Position numbers and translations under genes: made by a program | Source of the DNA: Bacteroidota bacterium | GTDB lineage: Bacteria; Bacteroidota; Bacteroidia; B-17B0; Aurantibacillaceae | Length of the DNA stretch: 64,000 bases | NCBI GenBank assembly: GCA_021323535.1 | Contig: JAJONO010000016.1 | Location: 1 to 64,000, forward strand | Direction of reading: 5' to 3' | The notes under the pieces: model-generated | What the model was told of the DNA's origin: nothing | Database searches by the model: none | Seen by the model: the letters and a program-made list of their open reading frames with translations, nothing else | Shown here: positions 10,601 through 17,550 of the stretch, in pieces | Position numbering within the stretch: position 1 is the stretch's first letter | How the letters are laid out: each line of letters begins with the position of its first letter

Positions 10601-11066
10601 AACAGGTGCAACGCAATTTAACTGGACCTTTGGCGACGGACAATCGTCTACACTTATTCATCCGGTATATCAATACACAACTATTGGTAAACAAACCGTA
10701 GAGCTTGTTGCTAAGAATGATTTCGGATGCAGAGACACGGCGCGCGCTGTCATTGAAACAAATGCCGATATCGTGTTTCCTAACGCGTTTACACCGGCGC
10801 ATTCAGACATGGGAGGATTTTACAATGTACTGAGCTTAGACAACAACGTGTTTCATCCTTATACATCGGGAGTAATTAAATATAAATTACAGATCTTCAA
10901 TCGCTGGGGCGAAATGGTGTTTGAGTCGGAAGATGTACACTACGGTTGGGATGGAAGATACAAAGGAAAAATTTCTCCGGTTGGTGTTTACATCTGGAAA
11001 GCGTATGTAGAGTTGAACAACGGGAAGATCTTTGATAAGATGGGAGATCTCACACTTATCCGTTAA
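4671..11066 (+). CDS. giant SprB-like surface protein with PKD and CHU_C (type B T9SS) C-terminal domain
   Basis: A secreted cell-surface protein of about 2131 residues. The start at 4671 is preferred over 4635 because it gives a standard signal peptide (MKKIVIIWFAFLFFPLCNFA). The N-terminal 380 residues form a cysteine-containing region beginning THIVGGELNYTY. About 17 tandem SprB-type modules follow, each with a CFGxxNGS start, GGTxPYTYSW core and AGTYTVTVTDxxGC end. Two PKD domains come next (WNWSFGNG and FNWTFGDG). The end is a CHU_C/TIGR04131 sorting domain (FPNAFTP, LQIFNRWGEMVFES, WDGRYKG, VGVYIWK). In the known SprB system of gliding Bacteroidota, such type B cargo needs a PorP/SprF partner, and one is encoded 41 nt downstream. 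A role in adhesion or motility is inference; no enzymatic domain is visible. Confidence 0.93.
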   Translation: MKKIVIIWFAFLFFPLCNFATHIVGGELNYTYNGGSSYTIRLRLYRDCGPGTAGFPNSVSISVRGNMGATFSPGKDFNMSLASVANVPSNQPPCAVAPNPMPCVQVGTYSITVNNLPPNVGGYHLFYQVTARNLSLTNINSACNCIGESFYAYIPNNTVSSFNNSNAVFNALPPLFLCVNQPFTINHSASDANGDSLVYSLYTPYNGDNNAGPLDPTFPGNTAVFTPVNFLPGFTTTNPLGASPFFINSQTGVITGTPGMIGQFVVGIRVTEYRNGNYLSHTLRDFQFNVINCPQPPPTLAVLNMTLNNGCAKTVTAGGISQASANWTSVFPGATGAYNSYLACTAGCLSNTVTAYGTPPPFIDFKICGTSTNCAASNLCDTFRVYFNPTLSVSIVPSNPVLCFSQSSGTIMAIGAGGTPPYNYLWNNVNPSQIINVGNGTYNVALSDATGCPPVYKSVTVTSYTAPIVANAGPNITKCIQLPTAIINASVSGASGGIWSGGTGTFSPNNTTLNNLNYIPTPAEVVTGSVNLILTTTGNGSCPADSDTTTIFFSGFTGTVNASSTQVSCFNSINGSATVSIGGGVAPHQYTWTTVPIQTSSVATNLFPGIYTVTIKNNIGCTSNATVNITQPLPLNINSTVTNVSCFGSATGSLAVLAFGGTAPYTYTWLPGNQTTTSITNLAAGVYTLDVTDSKGCPAAAVYSVTQPASITISQTVSTVNCFGGNNGSVTTNVTGGTSPFTYTWLPGGITTPNATNLTAGTYTLIVKDNKSCVLTKTLVIAQSPALTLNTALTHETCNYLNNGSATVTAGGGSPAYTYSWIPGNFTSAVVSNLSSGTYTVTIKDSKLCSTSTVIAITQPPALTTGIINKVNVKCFGGSNGSVTANPSGGTPVYSYTWLPGMITTPTASNLIAGNYTLIVADSKSCITTVTTTISQPLALNVVANYTSVICNASSNGAISISGSGGVAPYTSTLLPGNISPPFTNLAAGNYTVFTADANGCIQSNTINISQPANFSSITSFTNSTCNLQNGAAGISITSGGAPPFTYSWMPSGGTGSLASNIGAGSYTVIVTDNNGCPSTHVVLINDANGPGVSIVTTTDVSCYGGSNGGATATFTGGTGPSFTYSWSPFGGNALTATNFSAGVYIITVVDNNGCIGLSMTKPITEPSPLQVTATSGNVSCFGSGDGSIGAIASGGTPGYSYLWLPGSFAGSSVTGLPSNVYTVQATDLNSCIQTATVQITEPPALAVLSSSITDVDCFGNSTGAASITVNGGTPNYSYTWLPSVSNGAGALGLSSGSYTVSVSDANGCNTFTTITINQPVSALAATAVSNSVSCFGSTNGSATVNVAGGTSSYSYSWSPNVSASNSVSALSPGNYNVIVTDINNCQTTVSFSITEPTIISGTLLPTNSSCGLPNGSIAALINGGAGSYSYTWTPANSSTPNISNLSPGTYSLQVADAMNCVMNFSVSLVDTPGPVTAISSFTNVMCYGYNNGAASVTINQGTLPYQITWSPYGGNTDFANGLVAGVYTVNVSDALGCQSTSTVQITEPTLLIVSALSVTNVSCFSGTNGAIQAIASGGVPAYTYSWSTTATTSGITGLIAGMYTVTIRDANQCRSSIAGIVSQPTALSSSIIGVANALCFTGSGSASVTAAGGTNPYYYLWNSSPLQTGNVLSNAPGGTYTVYIADANGCATTSSVIITQPTQVNTFVSLNDTICDLQNGILVANAGGGAGNYYYSWMPINITNSGTLTQSPSVSTTYTVMAFDQNGCAGNSVMSGIVVYNFDKTNLQVSGISPVCPGQVSLIGATISGNTGPVSYSWSHNLGASPGIHIVTPTVQTGYIVQVTNACGKTISDTMIVDVNSQPVISIKSDTTKICLPGKIQFNDFSVAGNPNDPITSWNWSFGNGQISNDSSPAYSYTTSGTYSVWLTVSTDAGCTSQNAGTPIVINVYNTPIANFNLNDTYFDLPFDKLICTNTSTGATQFNWTFGDGQSSTLIHPVYQYTTIGKQTVELVAKNDFGCRDTARAVIETNADIVFPNAFTPAHSDMGGFYNVLSLDNNVFHPYTSGVIKYKLQIFNRWGEMVFESEDVHYGWDGRYKGKISPVGVYIWKAYVELNNGKIFDKMGDLTLIR
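5860..9990 (+). repeat. about 17 tandem SprB-type protein repeats (coding)
   Basis: In-frame imperfect repeats of roughly 75-90 codons inside the giant surface protein. Each unit starts with a Cys after a hydrophobic strand (for example NVSCFGSATGS), has a central Gly-Gly-x-x-P-Y-x-Y-x-W motif, and ends in a Y-x-V-x-V-x-D-x-x-G-C strand followed by I-T-Q/E-P. Cys pairs per unit suggest one disulfide each. The units have diverged in nucleotide sequence, so this is an old expansion, not recent slippage. Boundaries are approximate. Confidence 0.85.
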
Positions 11067-11084
11067 AAGAAATTGAAACCGCCT

Positions 11085-11101
11085 CCGCAGGGCTTCTGCG
11101 G
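11085..11101 (+). promoter_or_regulatory. start-codon-proximal hairpin CCGCAGGGCTTCTGCGG
   Basis: A perfect 6-bp stem (CCGCAG/CTGCGG) with a 5-nt loop, ending 6 nt before the ATG of the PorP/SprF gene at 11108. It lies where a ribosome would land, and no Shine-Dalgarno sequence is seen. A copy differing in one base occurs in the same orientation 7 nt before the ATG at 60964. It may modulate translation or mRNA stability between the two genes; that role is inference. Confidence 0.6.
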
Positions 11102-11107
11102 TTAAAT

Positions 11108-12130
11108 ATGAAAAGAATTTTATTAAGCTTTATTTTTTTAAGAGTTGCTGTTTGTTTGTCGCAGGACATACATCTTACTCAGTATTTTGCTAACCCAACA
11201 AATTTGAATCCCGCGTTTGCGGGAATGAATGCCTGTTCGCGTTTTTCGATTGCGCACCGCAACCAATGGATCGGAGTTTCTACAGCATACAAAACCTATC
11301 TTGGTTCCTTTGATCATTACTTCGTAAATAAAAATCTGGGGATGGGAGTGGTGTTCAGCTCCGACGAATCAGGAAGCGGATCCCTCAGGAATGATTATGT
11401 TGGAGTGGCATTTGCTTACGAGGCTATGTTGTCAAGAACATCTTCACTAAGAATGGCGCTTCAACCCGGATTCGGATCTAGAAGCATCAACTTTAATAAA
11501 TTATATTTCGGTGATCAGATCGTGCGCGGCGGAAGCGTTCCTACAATGGAGGAACCTCTTCTGAAAAGAAATTATTTCGATATCGGCACAGGTTTACTTT
11601 ACACAAATAAAAATTACTGGATGGGCGCTTCTCTATCACATTTTAACCGGGCCGATATGTCTTTTATCTACAAGGGCCATGTGCCTTTTTACGATACGCT
11701 TAACGAACATCTTTCGGTAAAATATAGTGTTCACATGGGAGCCAGTTTTGTAGTCGGGGAACCTGACAGGGATGAAACTAAAGAAAGAACCATTACTCCG
11801 GCTATTATTTATAAGGGACAAAGAAAATTCGACCAGGTAGATGTTGGTTTGTATTACAATGAAAAAAATATCTGTTTGGGACTCTGGTACAGAGGGATTC
11901 CTTTTCTAAAAGCGTATAAGCCTGGATACGATAATCATGATGCAATTGCGTTGATTATTGGATTCAACACCTCCAAATATAAAATTGGCTATAGTCACGA
12001 TATTACCATTTCACAGCTAACAGCAAAAACCATGGGAACACATGAAGTATCTATGTCGTACCAGGTATGCGGCATGAAAAAGAAAAGAGCTAAAAAACAG
12101 ACTACCCTGATACACTGTCCGAAGTTTTAA
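11108..12130 (+). CDS. PorP/SprF family T9SS outer-membrane protein
   Basis: A 340-residue outer-membrane beta-barrel of the PorP/SprF family. It has a signal peptide ending near SQD and the family N-terminal signature (LTQYFANPTNLNPAFAG, then HRNQWIGVSTAYKTYLGSFDHYF). The rest alternates beta strands typical of a barrel of about 14 strands. In Flavobacterium johnsoniae, SprF is needed for secretion of SprB and is encoded directly downstream of it; the order here is the same, supporting a dedicated pair with the giant CHU_C protein. The C-terminus has an extra basic segment (KKKRAKKQ) after the last strand. Family assignment is confident; partner specificity is inferred from gene order. Confidence 0.92.
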   Translation: MKRILLSFIFLRVAVCLSQDIHLTQYFANPTNLNPAFAGMNACSRFSIAHRNQWIGVSTAYKTYLGSFDHYFVNKNLGMGVVFSSDESGSGSLRNDYVGVAFAYEAMLSRTSSLRMALQPGFGSRSINFNKLYFGDQIVRGGSVPTMEEPLLKRNYFDIGTGLLYTNKNYWMGASLSHFNRADMSFIYKGHVPFYDTLNEHLSVKYSVHMGASFVVGEPDRDETKERTITPAIIYKGQRKFDQVDVGLYYNEKNICLGLWYRGIPFLKAYKPGYDNHDAIALIIGFNTSKYKIGYSHDITISQLTAKTMGTHEVSMSYQVCGMKKKRAKKQTTLIHCPKF

Positions 12131-12235
12131 CCAAAAATTAAGGTTTTTCTCTTAGACGTATTATAGTAATTCATTAAAAAGGAGCAGGAGCAATTTCAGG
12201 AACTTTGTATCGCAATAAACAAAAACAGAACTGAA

Positions 12236-12679
12236 ATGAAAAGAAACTTTAAAAAATCACTCGGGATCTTAGTACTGCTGGCTTTTTTTCTTACGGCTTT
12301 TAAAAATGATCCGTCCTGTAACGAAGATGCATTACTAAATAAATTCGCGCCCGCCCTCGAGGATTTTGTATTCATTACCAAATTTAAGATACACTCCGAA
12401 AAAGAAGGAGATAAAACAAATTATTCTTACGTGTTGAGTCGTGGAACCAATTACAAAATTGTGATCTGTGACGAAAACACTTCAGGAAATAAAATGATCG
12501 TGAACTTTTTAGACAGAAATAAAAAGTTAGTCGCGACCAATTATCTAAAAGCAAATAAAAAGTTCTTTCCAAGCATTAGTTTCAGCTGCCAGGTGACCGG
12601 GGTTTATTATGTGGAGGCGTACTTCGAGGGAGATAAGAAGGGTTGTGGTTTAAATATTCTAGGATTTAAAAAAGGGTAG
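12236..12679 (+). CDS. small secreted protein, paralogue of the 17551-18030 product
   Basis: A 147-residue protein with an N-terminal hydrophobic segment (FKKSLGILVLLAFFLTAF) that looks like a signal peptide or anchor. The mature part has four Cys (PSCNE, VICDE, SFSCQVTG, KGCGLNI). It aligns along its length with the product of 17551-18030: shared CNxxxLL, LSRGxxYK, TNY, a final I-x-F-x-C-x-x-TG-x-Y and GCGLxI. I do not recognise a named family. It lies between a PorP/SprF gene and the second CHU_C gene, with a 13-nt gap to the latter, so it is probably co-transcribed with them and may be an accessory of the secreted complex (inference). Confidence 0.75.
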   Translation: MKRNFKKSLGILVLLAFFLTAFKNDPSCNEDALLNKFAPALEDFVFITKFKIHSEKEGDKTNYSYVLSRGTNYKIVICDENTSGNKMIVNFLDRNKKLVATNYLKANKKFFPSISFSCQVTGVYYVEAYFEGDKKGCGLNILGFKKG

Positions 12680-12692
12680 GAGAAATTTCGTC

Positions 12693-14033
12693 ATGAAACA
12701 GCTGAAACTATTTATTGTTTTTTTTAGTCTCACGTTTACGGTTGCCAGATCGCAATCGATCGGGGGAGCCACTGCTGGCTCCACAGCATTTTGTACATCC
12801 AGTAACGCGGGTTTTATTTCGCTGAGCGGATACACCGGAACGATTTTATTCTGGGAAGCATCTACCAATAGCGGAAACTCCTGGAACAACATCGGCAATC
12901 AAACGTCCACGCAAAGTTATTTTAATCTCGCTCAAACAACCTGGTACCGGGCCATTGTAAAGAGCGGATCTTTTCCAACCGATACATCAACGGTTTCTAA
13001 AATTACTATTCACGTTGCAGCAAAAGGTGGAACTATTACAGGCGATGGTAATTTCTGCATGAATTCCGGAACAGGAAATTTAAGTATCGTGGGCTCAACA
13101 GGAACAATAAATTACTGGGAAACTTCAACCGATAACGGAAACAACTGGACCATTGTACAAAATACATTGACCACCCTTGCGTATTCAAACATAACCAGTC
13201 TTACCATGTTTCGGGCTGTGGTGAGCAACACACCTGGATGCCCAACCGATACATCGTCTACCGGTGTTATTAAAATTGATCAGAATACGGTTGAAGGAAC
13301 TGTTTCAGGAAATGACACACTGTGTTTCGGTACAAAAAATAATCTTTTAATACTGAGCGGACACTTTGGGGAAGTGCTCGACTGGCAGCGTTCAGATAAT
13401 AATACCAACTGGCAATCCCTGATGCACAGCAACGACAGCATGATCATCAGTAATTCGGTTAAAACAATTTTTTATAAAGCTGTTGTAAAGAACGGTGTTT
13501 GTCCTGCGCTGGTGACTCCTGCATTCAGAGTATATGTCCCTGAAGTAAATCCAGCTTTTGCGGGAGATGATCAAACGATTCTTCTTAATGAAAAAATTAC
13601 CTTGAATGGGAATGGAAACGGAAGGCCGGCATGGAAAAATGACAGCCTGATTTTATTCAGCGACCAATTCGCTCCTGTTGTTTCACCTGAAAAAAGTAAA
13701 ACATACACATTAACTATTACCGACGCTTTTTCATGTGTTACTTCAGACAGCGTTCGTATTACGGTGATAGTTCCTGTTCCCAATGCTATTACTCCGAACA
13801 ACGATGGAGTGAACGATTATTTTGTGATCGATAAAATTGAAAAGTATTCGGATAGTAAACTCATGGTGTTTAACAAATGGGGCGATGTGGTTTTTACTGC
13901 TGCGCCATACACAAACAACTTCAATGGAATTTCATCAAAAGGTAAGGAACTGCCTGACGAAATATATTATTACGTACTCGATTTTGGAAATGGAGACAAA
14001 CCCCGCAAGGATTACATTCTCATTAAAAGATAA
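12693..14033 (+). CDS. secreted protein with Ig-like repeats and CHU_C (type B T9SS) domain
   Basis: A 446-residue secreted protein. A signal peptide (MKQLKLFIVFFSLTFTVARSQ) is followed by three Ig-like repeats of about 85 residues. Each has a Cys, a LSGxxGxIxxWExS strand, a GNxW turn and a YRAIVKSG-type strand. A linker domain precedes the C-terminal CHU_C sorting domain (VPNAITPNNDGVNDYFVI, LMVFNKWGDVVF, FNGISSKGKELPDEIYYY). An AGGAG sequence about 10 nt upstream of the ATG overlaps the end of the preceding gene, an unusually good ribosome site for this window. It is followed 5 nt later by a second PorP/SprF gene, forming a second cargo-partner pair in the same operon. Confidence 0.9.
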   Translation: MKQLKLFIVFFSLTFTVARSQSIGGATAGSTAFCTSSNAGFISLSGYTGTILFWEASTNSGNSWNNIGNQTSTQSYFNLAQTTWYRAIVKSGSFPTDTSTVSKITIHVAAKGGTITGDGNFCMNSGTGNLSIVGSTGTINYWETSTDNGNNWTIVQNTLTTLAYSNITSLTMFRAVVSNTPGCPTDTSSTGVIKIDQNTVEGTVSGNDTLCFGTKNNLLILSGHFGEVLDWQRSDNNTNWQSLMHSNDSMIISNSVKTIFYKAVVKNGVCPALVTPAFRVYVPEVNPAFAGDDQTILLNEKITLNGNGNGRPAWKNDSLILFSDQFAPVVSPEKSKTYTLTITDAFSCVTSDSVRITVIVPVPNAITPNNDGVNDYFVIDKIEKYSDSKLMVFNKWGDVVFTAAPYTNNFNGISSKGKELPDEIYYYVLDFGNGDKPRKDYILIKR

Positions 14034-14038
14034 CAGAA

Positions 14039-14965
14039 ATGAGAAAGTTGATTATAGTTTTTTGTTTAGGCCTTGCGGGTGTTTCTTCATTCGCGCAACA
14101 GGATGCTTTGTACTCGATGTACACACAGGATAAAATGCTGGTGAACCCGGCCTTTGCAGGAAGTTCTAACTGGGCCGTGGGAACAATCAAATATCGCAGC
14201 AGTCTGACAGGGCTTGGCGATAAATTCTCGACACAAACAGTGAATTTTCACGCGCCGATTCAAGCCAAACATTTAGGTTTTGGTTTTAAACTGGTAAATG
14301 ACAAACGAGCCATTCTCAACAATTTTAATTTTGGGATAGTAGCTTCGTATCATTTGAATTTTTTCGGGGGTAAATTATCGGCCGGACTAGAAGGCGGAAT
14401 TTTTAATCGCAGAATAAATTACGACAAACTTGTTCTCTCAGCAAGAAACGATCAGGCAATTCCACTGCAGGCAACGTCTTCAACCGTTCCCGATTTTTCA
14501 TTTGGTTTTCATTACCAGAAACGCCAGTTCTACGTTGGTTATTCTTTATATCATTTACTTAAATCAAAATTCGATAAAAAGGAAATCGATAATCCTTTAT
14601 CACATCTTTACAAGAACAATTACATTCTTATTGGGAATGTTTTTGACGTATCAAAAGAATGGTCGGTGGAACCAAGTCTGTTATTGAAATGGCAGCCGCA
14701 AAGCACAACACAACTCGATATTAATTTCACTGCCTGTTACAAGGATAAAATTTCGGGAGGAATACAGTTTCGCACTAAGAATGCGTTTCTTGTTATGGTA
14801 AAATATAACATTACCGAAAATTTTAAAATCGCCTATTCGTACGATTATCCGCTCACAAAGTTCTCTCAGATCTCTAACGGCGCCCATGAAATAGTAGTTT
14901 CTTATGGAGTAAAGCTGGCGCCACCTCCAACTAAAAAAGAAATTCACCCTCGTTATTATTTCTGA
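14039..14965 (+). CDS. PorP/SprF family T9SS outer-membrane protein (second copy)
   Basis: A 308-residue outer-membrane barrel with a signal peptide (MRKLIIVFCLGLAGVSSFAQ) and the PorP/SprF opening pattern (LYSMYTQDKMLVNPAFAGS, then KYRSSLTGL). The C-terminal strands end in VVSYGVKL followed by a short tail. It is clearly diverged from the copy at 11108-12130, consistent with a different cargo. It begins 5 nt after the CHU_C gene and ends 1 nt before the TPR-PD40 gene, so translational coupling is likely. The probable role is to capture or anchor the 446-residue type B cargo on the cell surface, by analogy with SprF. Confidence 0.9.
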   Translation: MRKLIIVFCLGLAGVSSFAQQDALYSMYTQDKMLVNPAFAGSSNWAVGTIKYRSSLTGLGDKFSTQTVNFHAPIQAKHLGFGFKLVNDKRAILNNFNFGIVASYHLNFFGGKLSAGLEGGIFNRRINYDKLVLSARNDQAIPLQATSSTVPDFSFGFHYQKRQFYVGYSLYHLLKSKFDKKEIDNPLSHLYKNNYILIGNVFDVSKEWSVEPSLLLKWQPQSTTQLDINFTACYKDKISGGIQFRTKNAFLVMVKYNITENFKIAYSYDYPLTKFSQISNGAHEIVVSYGVKLAPPPTKKEIHPRYYF

Positions 14966-14966
14966 C

Positions 14967-16715
14967 ATGAAAACAATCTTTAAAATTTTTGTACTGTTCG
15001 CAACAATCAATGTAAGCGCGCAGACAAGCATCCTCTGCAAAGGCGATAAATATTTTGACCGTAACCAGTTCGATATGGCAAAAAAATGTTACATGGCCGA
15101 TGCTAAAGCAAAGAATAAAAAAGTAGCGGAACATTCTATGGCCCGTCTCGCAGATTGCTATCGTATTACCGGTGAATTTGAAGCCGCTGAAGCTACATAT
15201 AAAAAAATCTTAAAACGTAAAAAGAACAATCCTGCTAATTACATGAACTATGGCTTGTCACTTAAAAATAGCGCCAAGTTCGAAGAAGCAAAACAACAGT
15301 TCCAGGAATATATTAAACTTAATCCAACTGATCCGATGGGACCGGTGTATTTACGCTCCTGCGATTCGGCCCAGATGTGGTTGGATGAAACTATGGGAAA
15401 GGAAGTGACCAATGTCAACTTAGTGAATACCGAAGAATCAGATTTCGCGCCAACGATCTTCAACGACAAATTATATTTCTGTTCATCGGGAAATAGAAGT
15501 AAGCAGGCGCTTATCAGTTTTGATGGCGGTAACGAAGTAAAGCGTATGGATATTTTCCAGGTGAACCTTTCGCAACTTGCCAGCGAAAATGCGGTAGACA
15601 AAAAAGTAAAGAATGTAGATGCTTTTAATACCAGCATGCACGAAGGAAGCATTTGTTTTTCGAAGAGTGGAGAAGAAATGTATTTCACAAGAACTATTAA
15701 AGGTAAAAGGGATGTTGACCAGAACGGCATCACAAATTTATTGCAAATCTTTTGTAGTAAGAAGGACAGTCTCGGTAATTGGTCCGAACCAACAAGCGAT
15801 CTTAGTATGAACAATACTAAATATTCTACCTTTCATCCCGCCTTATCGCATGACGGAAACAGCTTGTATTTTGTCTCTGATAAACCCGGAGGATATGGCA
15901 AGACGGATATTTACTGTTGTAAACGTAAAAAAGACGGATCGTGGGATGAGCCGGTGAACTTAGGTAGTAGTGTGAATACTTTTGGTTACGAATTATTTCC
16001 TTCGGTGTATAACGACAGCACATTGTATTTCTCATCCAACGCGCATCCGGGAATGGGTCAGCTTGATATTTTTAAAACCACGTTTACCAGTGGAAAATGG
16101 AATAATGTACAGAGTTTAAAACCGCCGGTAAATTCTATCGGTAACGATTTCGGAATTTCATTTGACGGAGAAAATAACCGTGGATTTTTTAGTTCGGATC
16201 GTTTTAACGGTAAAGGCGCCGAAGACATTTACGCGTTTTCGGAAGACGTTCCTTTGCATTTAGCCATTGCTGATGACACTTTGAAATTTGACGACAAGAA
16301 AATTTTCGATGGTATTAAATATACCATGCTCAATGAAAGCGATTCAGCTGAAAACGAATTAAATCCTGCTGAAGGAAAATACAAACTGAAGCTCGACAAT
16401 AAAAAATATTACATGCTCATTGCAAAGAAGAACGGCTTTACGTATAACAAGATCAGGATACGTTTTGTAAATGACACAAGTACTAATGATATTCACATTA
16501 TCTTAAATTCCGAAAGCAAACCTGTGATGTTAAACGGACATTTCTCATCTACCTTTTTCAAAAAGAAACACGATCGCGGTGAATACCTGATCAAATTCTC
16601 ATCCATAGAATCAATTCCCGCTACCGTAAACGTTGACAATAACGGATACTTCGACCCTGCTTTTATTGAACCGAATAATTATTACTTTTTGTATTCGCAG
16701 ATTATTTATCCGTGA
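14967..16715 (+). CDS. TPR and PD40 (WD40-like) beta-propeller protein of the T9SS locus, without OmpA domain
   Basis: A 582-residue secreted or periplasmic protein. A signal peptide (MKTIFKIFVLFATINVSAQ) is followed by TPR-like helices (20-140: YFDRNQFDMAKKCYMADA, ADCYRITGEFEAAEATYKK). A PD40-type propeller runs from about 150 to 430, with blades marked by DFAPTIFNDKLYFCSSG, HPALSHDGNSLYFVSDKPGG and FGISFDGENNRGFFSSDR. The C-terminal 150 residues look like one or two beta-sandwich domains. PorE-type proteins with this order normally end in an OmpA peptidoglycan-binding domain, but here the frame stops after YSQIIYP. An IS3 relic begins within about 30 nt, so a 3' truncation is possible. It is the last gene of the CHU_C/PorP operon. 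Confidence 0.85.
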   Translation: MKTIFKIFVLFATINVSAQTSILCKGDKYFDRNQFDMAKKCYMADAKAKNKKVAEHSMARLADCYRITGEFEAAEATYKKILKRKKNNPANYMNYGLSLKNSAKFEEAKQQFQEYIKLNPTDPMGPVYLRSCDSAQMWLDETMGKEVTNVNLVNTEESDFAPTIFNDKLYFCSSGNRSKQALISFDGGNEVKRMDIFQVNLSQLASENAVDKKVKNVDAFNTSMHEGSICFSKSGEEMYFTRTIKGKRDVDQNGITNLLQIFCSKKDSLGNWSEPTSDLSMNNTKYSTFHPALSHDGNSLYFVSDKPGGYGKTDIYCCKRKKDGSWDEPVNLGSSVNTFGYELFPSVYNDSTLYFSSNAHPGMGQLDIFKTTFTSGKWNNVQSLKPPVNSIGNDFGISFDGENNRGFFSSDRFNGKGAEDIYAFSEDVPLHLAIADDTLKFDDKKIFDGIKYTMLNESDSAENELNPAEGKYKLKLDNKKYYMLIAKKNGFTYNKIRIRFVNDTSTNDIHIILNSESKPVMLNGHFSSTFFKKKHDRGEYLIKFSSIESIPATVNVDNNGYFDPAFIEPNNYYFLYSQIIYP

Positions 16716-16739
16716 GAAGAAAAACCGGAAGGGTAGTTA

Positions 16740-16929
16740 CTGCTTGATTATTTTGAGCATTTCTGATTTACTTCCAGTATTAAATCTACCCTCCATACTT
16801 TGATTTCCACTTGTAGAAAGTCTGATCACTAATGCCCGGCTCTCTGCAGATATCCTTCACTGATACTCCTGACTCTTGTTTCTTTAATACCGCTATGATC
16901 TGCGATTCTGTAAATCTTGATTTTCATTG
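16740..16929 (-). pseudogene. IS3-family transposase OrfA remnant
   Basis: Reading the minus strand from 16923, the frame gives KSRFTESQIIAVLKKQ, then SVKDICREPGISDQTFYKWK and SKYGG. This is the helix-turn-helix start of IS3-family OrfA (IS407-like subgroup). The frame has an upstream TGA instead of a start (the ATG at 16929 is out of phase by one base) and a TAG at 16798-16796 where OrfA should continue. A few more codons follow in another frame. OrfB is absent. The AT-rich stretch at 16933-17000 may hold the degraded left end. This is a dead fragment of a transposon inserted just behind the TPR-PD40 gene. Confidence 0.8.
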
Positions 16930-17455
16930 TTTCTTCATTTAAAATTAAGCTTTTTACTATAATTTTAAATGGTCAACTTTCAGGTAAGCTTACATGAAGA
17001 TGTACAGAGTTCATAACTTTTAATTTTCGTCCGAATAAAAACTCAATGTTCATAACTTGAATGAATCCATTTTTAAATCAAAGACGTGTGTCTGAAAAGG
17101 TAACATTATCTTATTGTTGACTTTATGTCTGAACCCAGACATACTCAGCTCACATACATCAACTCAAAACAACCCCACTCTTTTTCCGGAATAACCGACG
17201 AATACTTTGTAGGTGTTTGGACGATACTCCCAATATAAGCCCACTAATTTCGTTAGAATACTTGTGACAATATACTTAAACAAATAGTCATATGTAGATT
17301 ATCTTAAAATTATCAAAAGCCCAGATCCTTCGTTCATCAGAATGACAGCTTATATTTGGAGAGTTAGAAAGTTTCTTGCAACGGGACAGAAGTATTAGCG
17401 TCAGCAAAATGGACACCACCCTGATCTTACTTCTTGAGCTCTGTTCTCGCCACAA
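16930..17455. other. noncoding stretch after the IS3 relic
   Basis: No supportable gene. The left part is AT-rich and probably the former transposon end (a TTTCAGGT-containing stretch near 16979). A small perfect hairpin lies at 17125-17142 (ATGTCTG, loop AACC, CAGACAT). The rest shows no codon structure on either strand and looks like decayed DNA. Confidence 0.5.
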
Positions 17456-17483
17456 AAAAAGGCCCCCTTTCGAGAGCCTTTTT
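17456..17483 (-). terminator. rho-independent terminator after the small secreted protein gene
   Basis: On the minus strand, a stem AAAAAGGC/GCCTTTTT with a 12-nt loop is followed by an extended T run (CCTTTTTTTG). It lies about 70 nt past the stop codon of the 17551-18030 gene and would end that two-gene transcript. The A/T flanks are symmetric, so it could also work in the other direction. Confidence 0.75.
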
Positions 17484-17550
17484 ATTCCGTATCACAACAA
17501 ACAACACAAGAACATAGAGATAACGGAATGTTTTTTGGAATTTGTAAAGA

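Noticed and set aside
15248-15814. 188-codon minus-strand frame
   Set aside because: Antisense to the PD40 propeller region of a well-supported gene; no family resemblance.
17395-17430. CAAAATGGACACCACC stretch as a possible transposon end
   Set aside because: It resembles ends of some insertion sequences, but no matching inverted copy or transposase was found near it.
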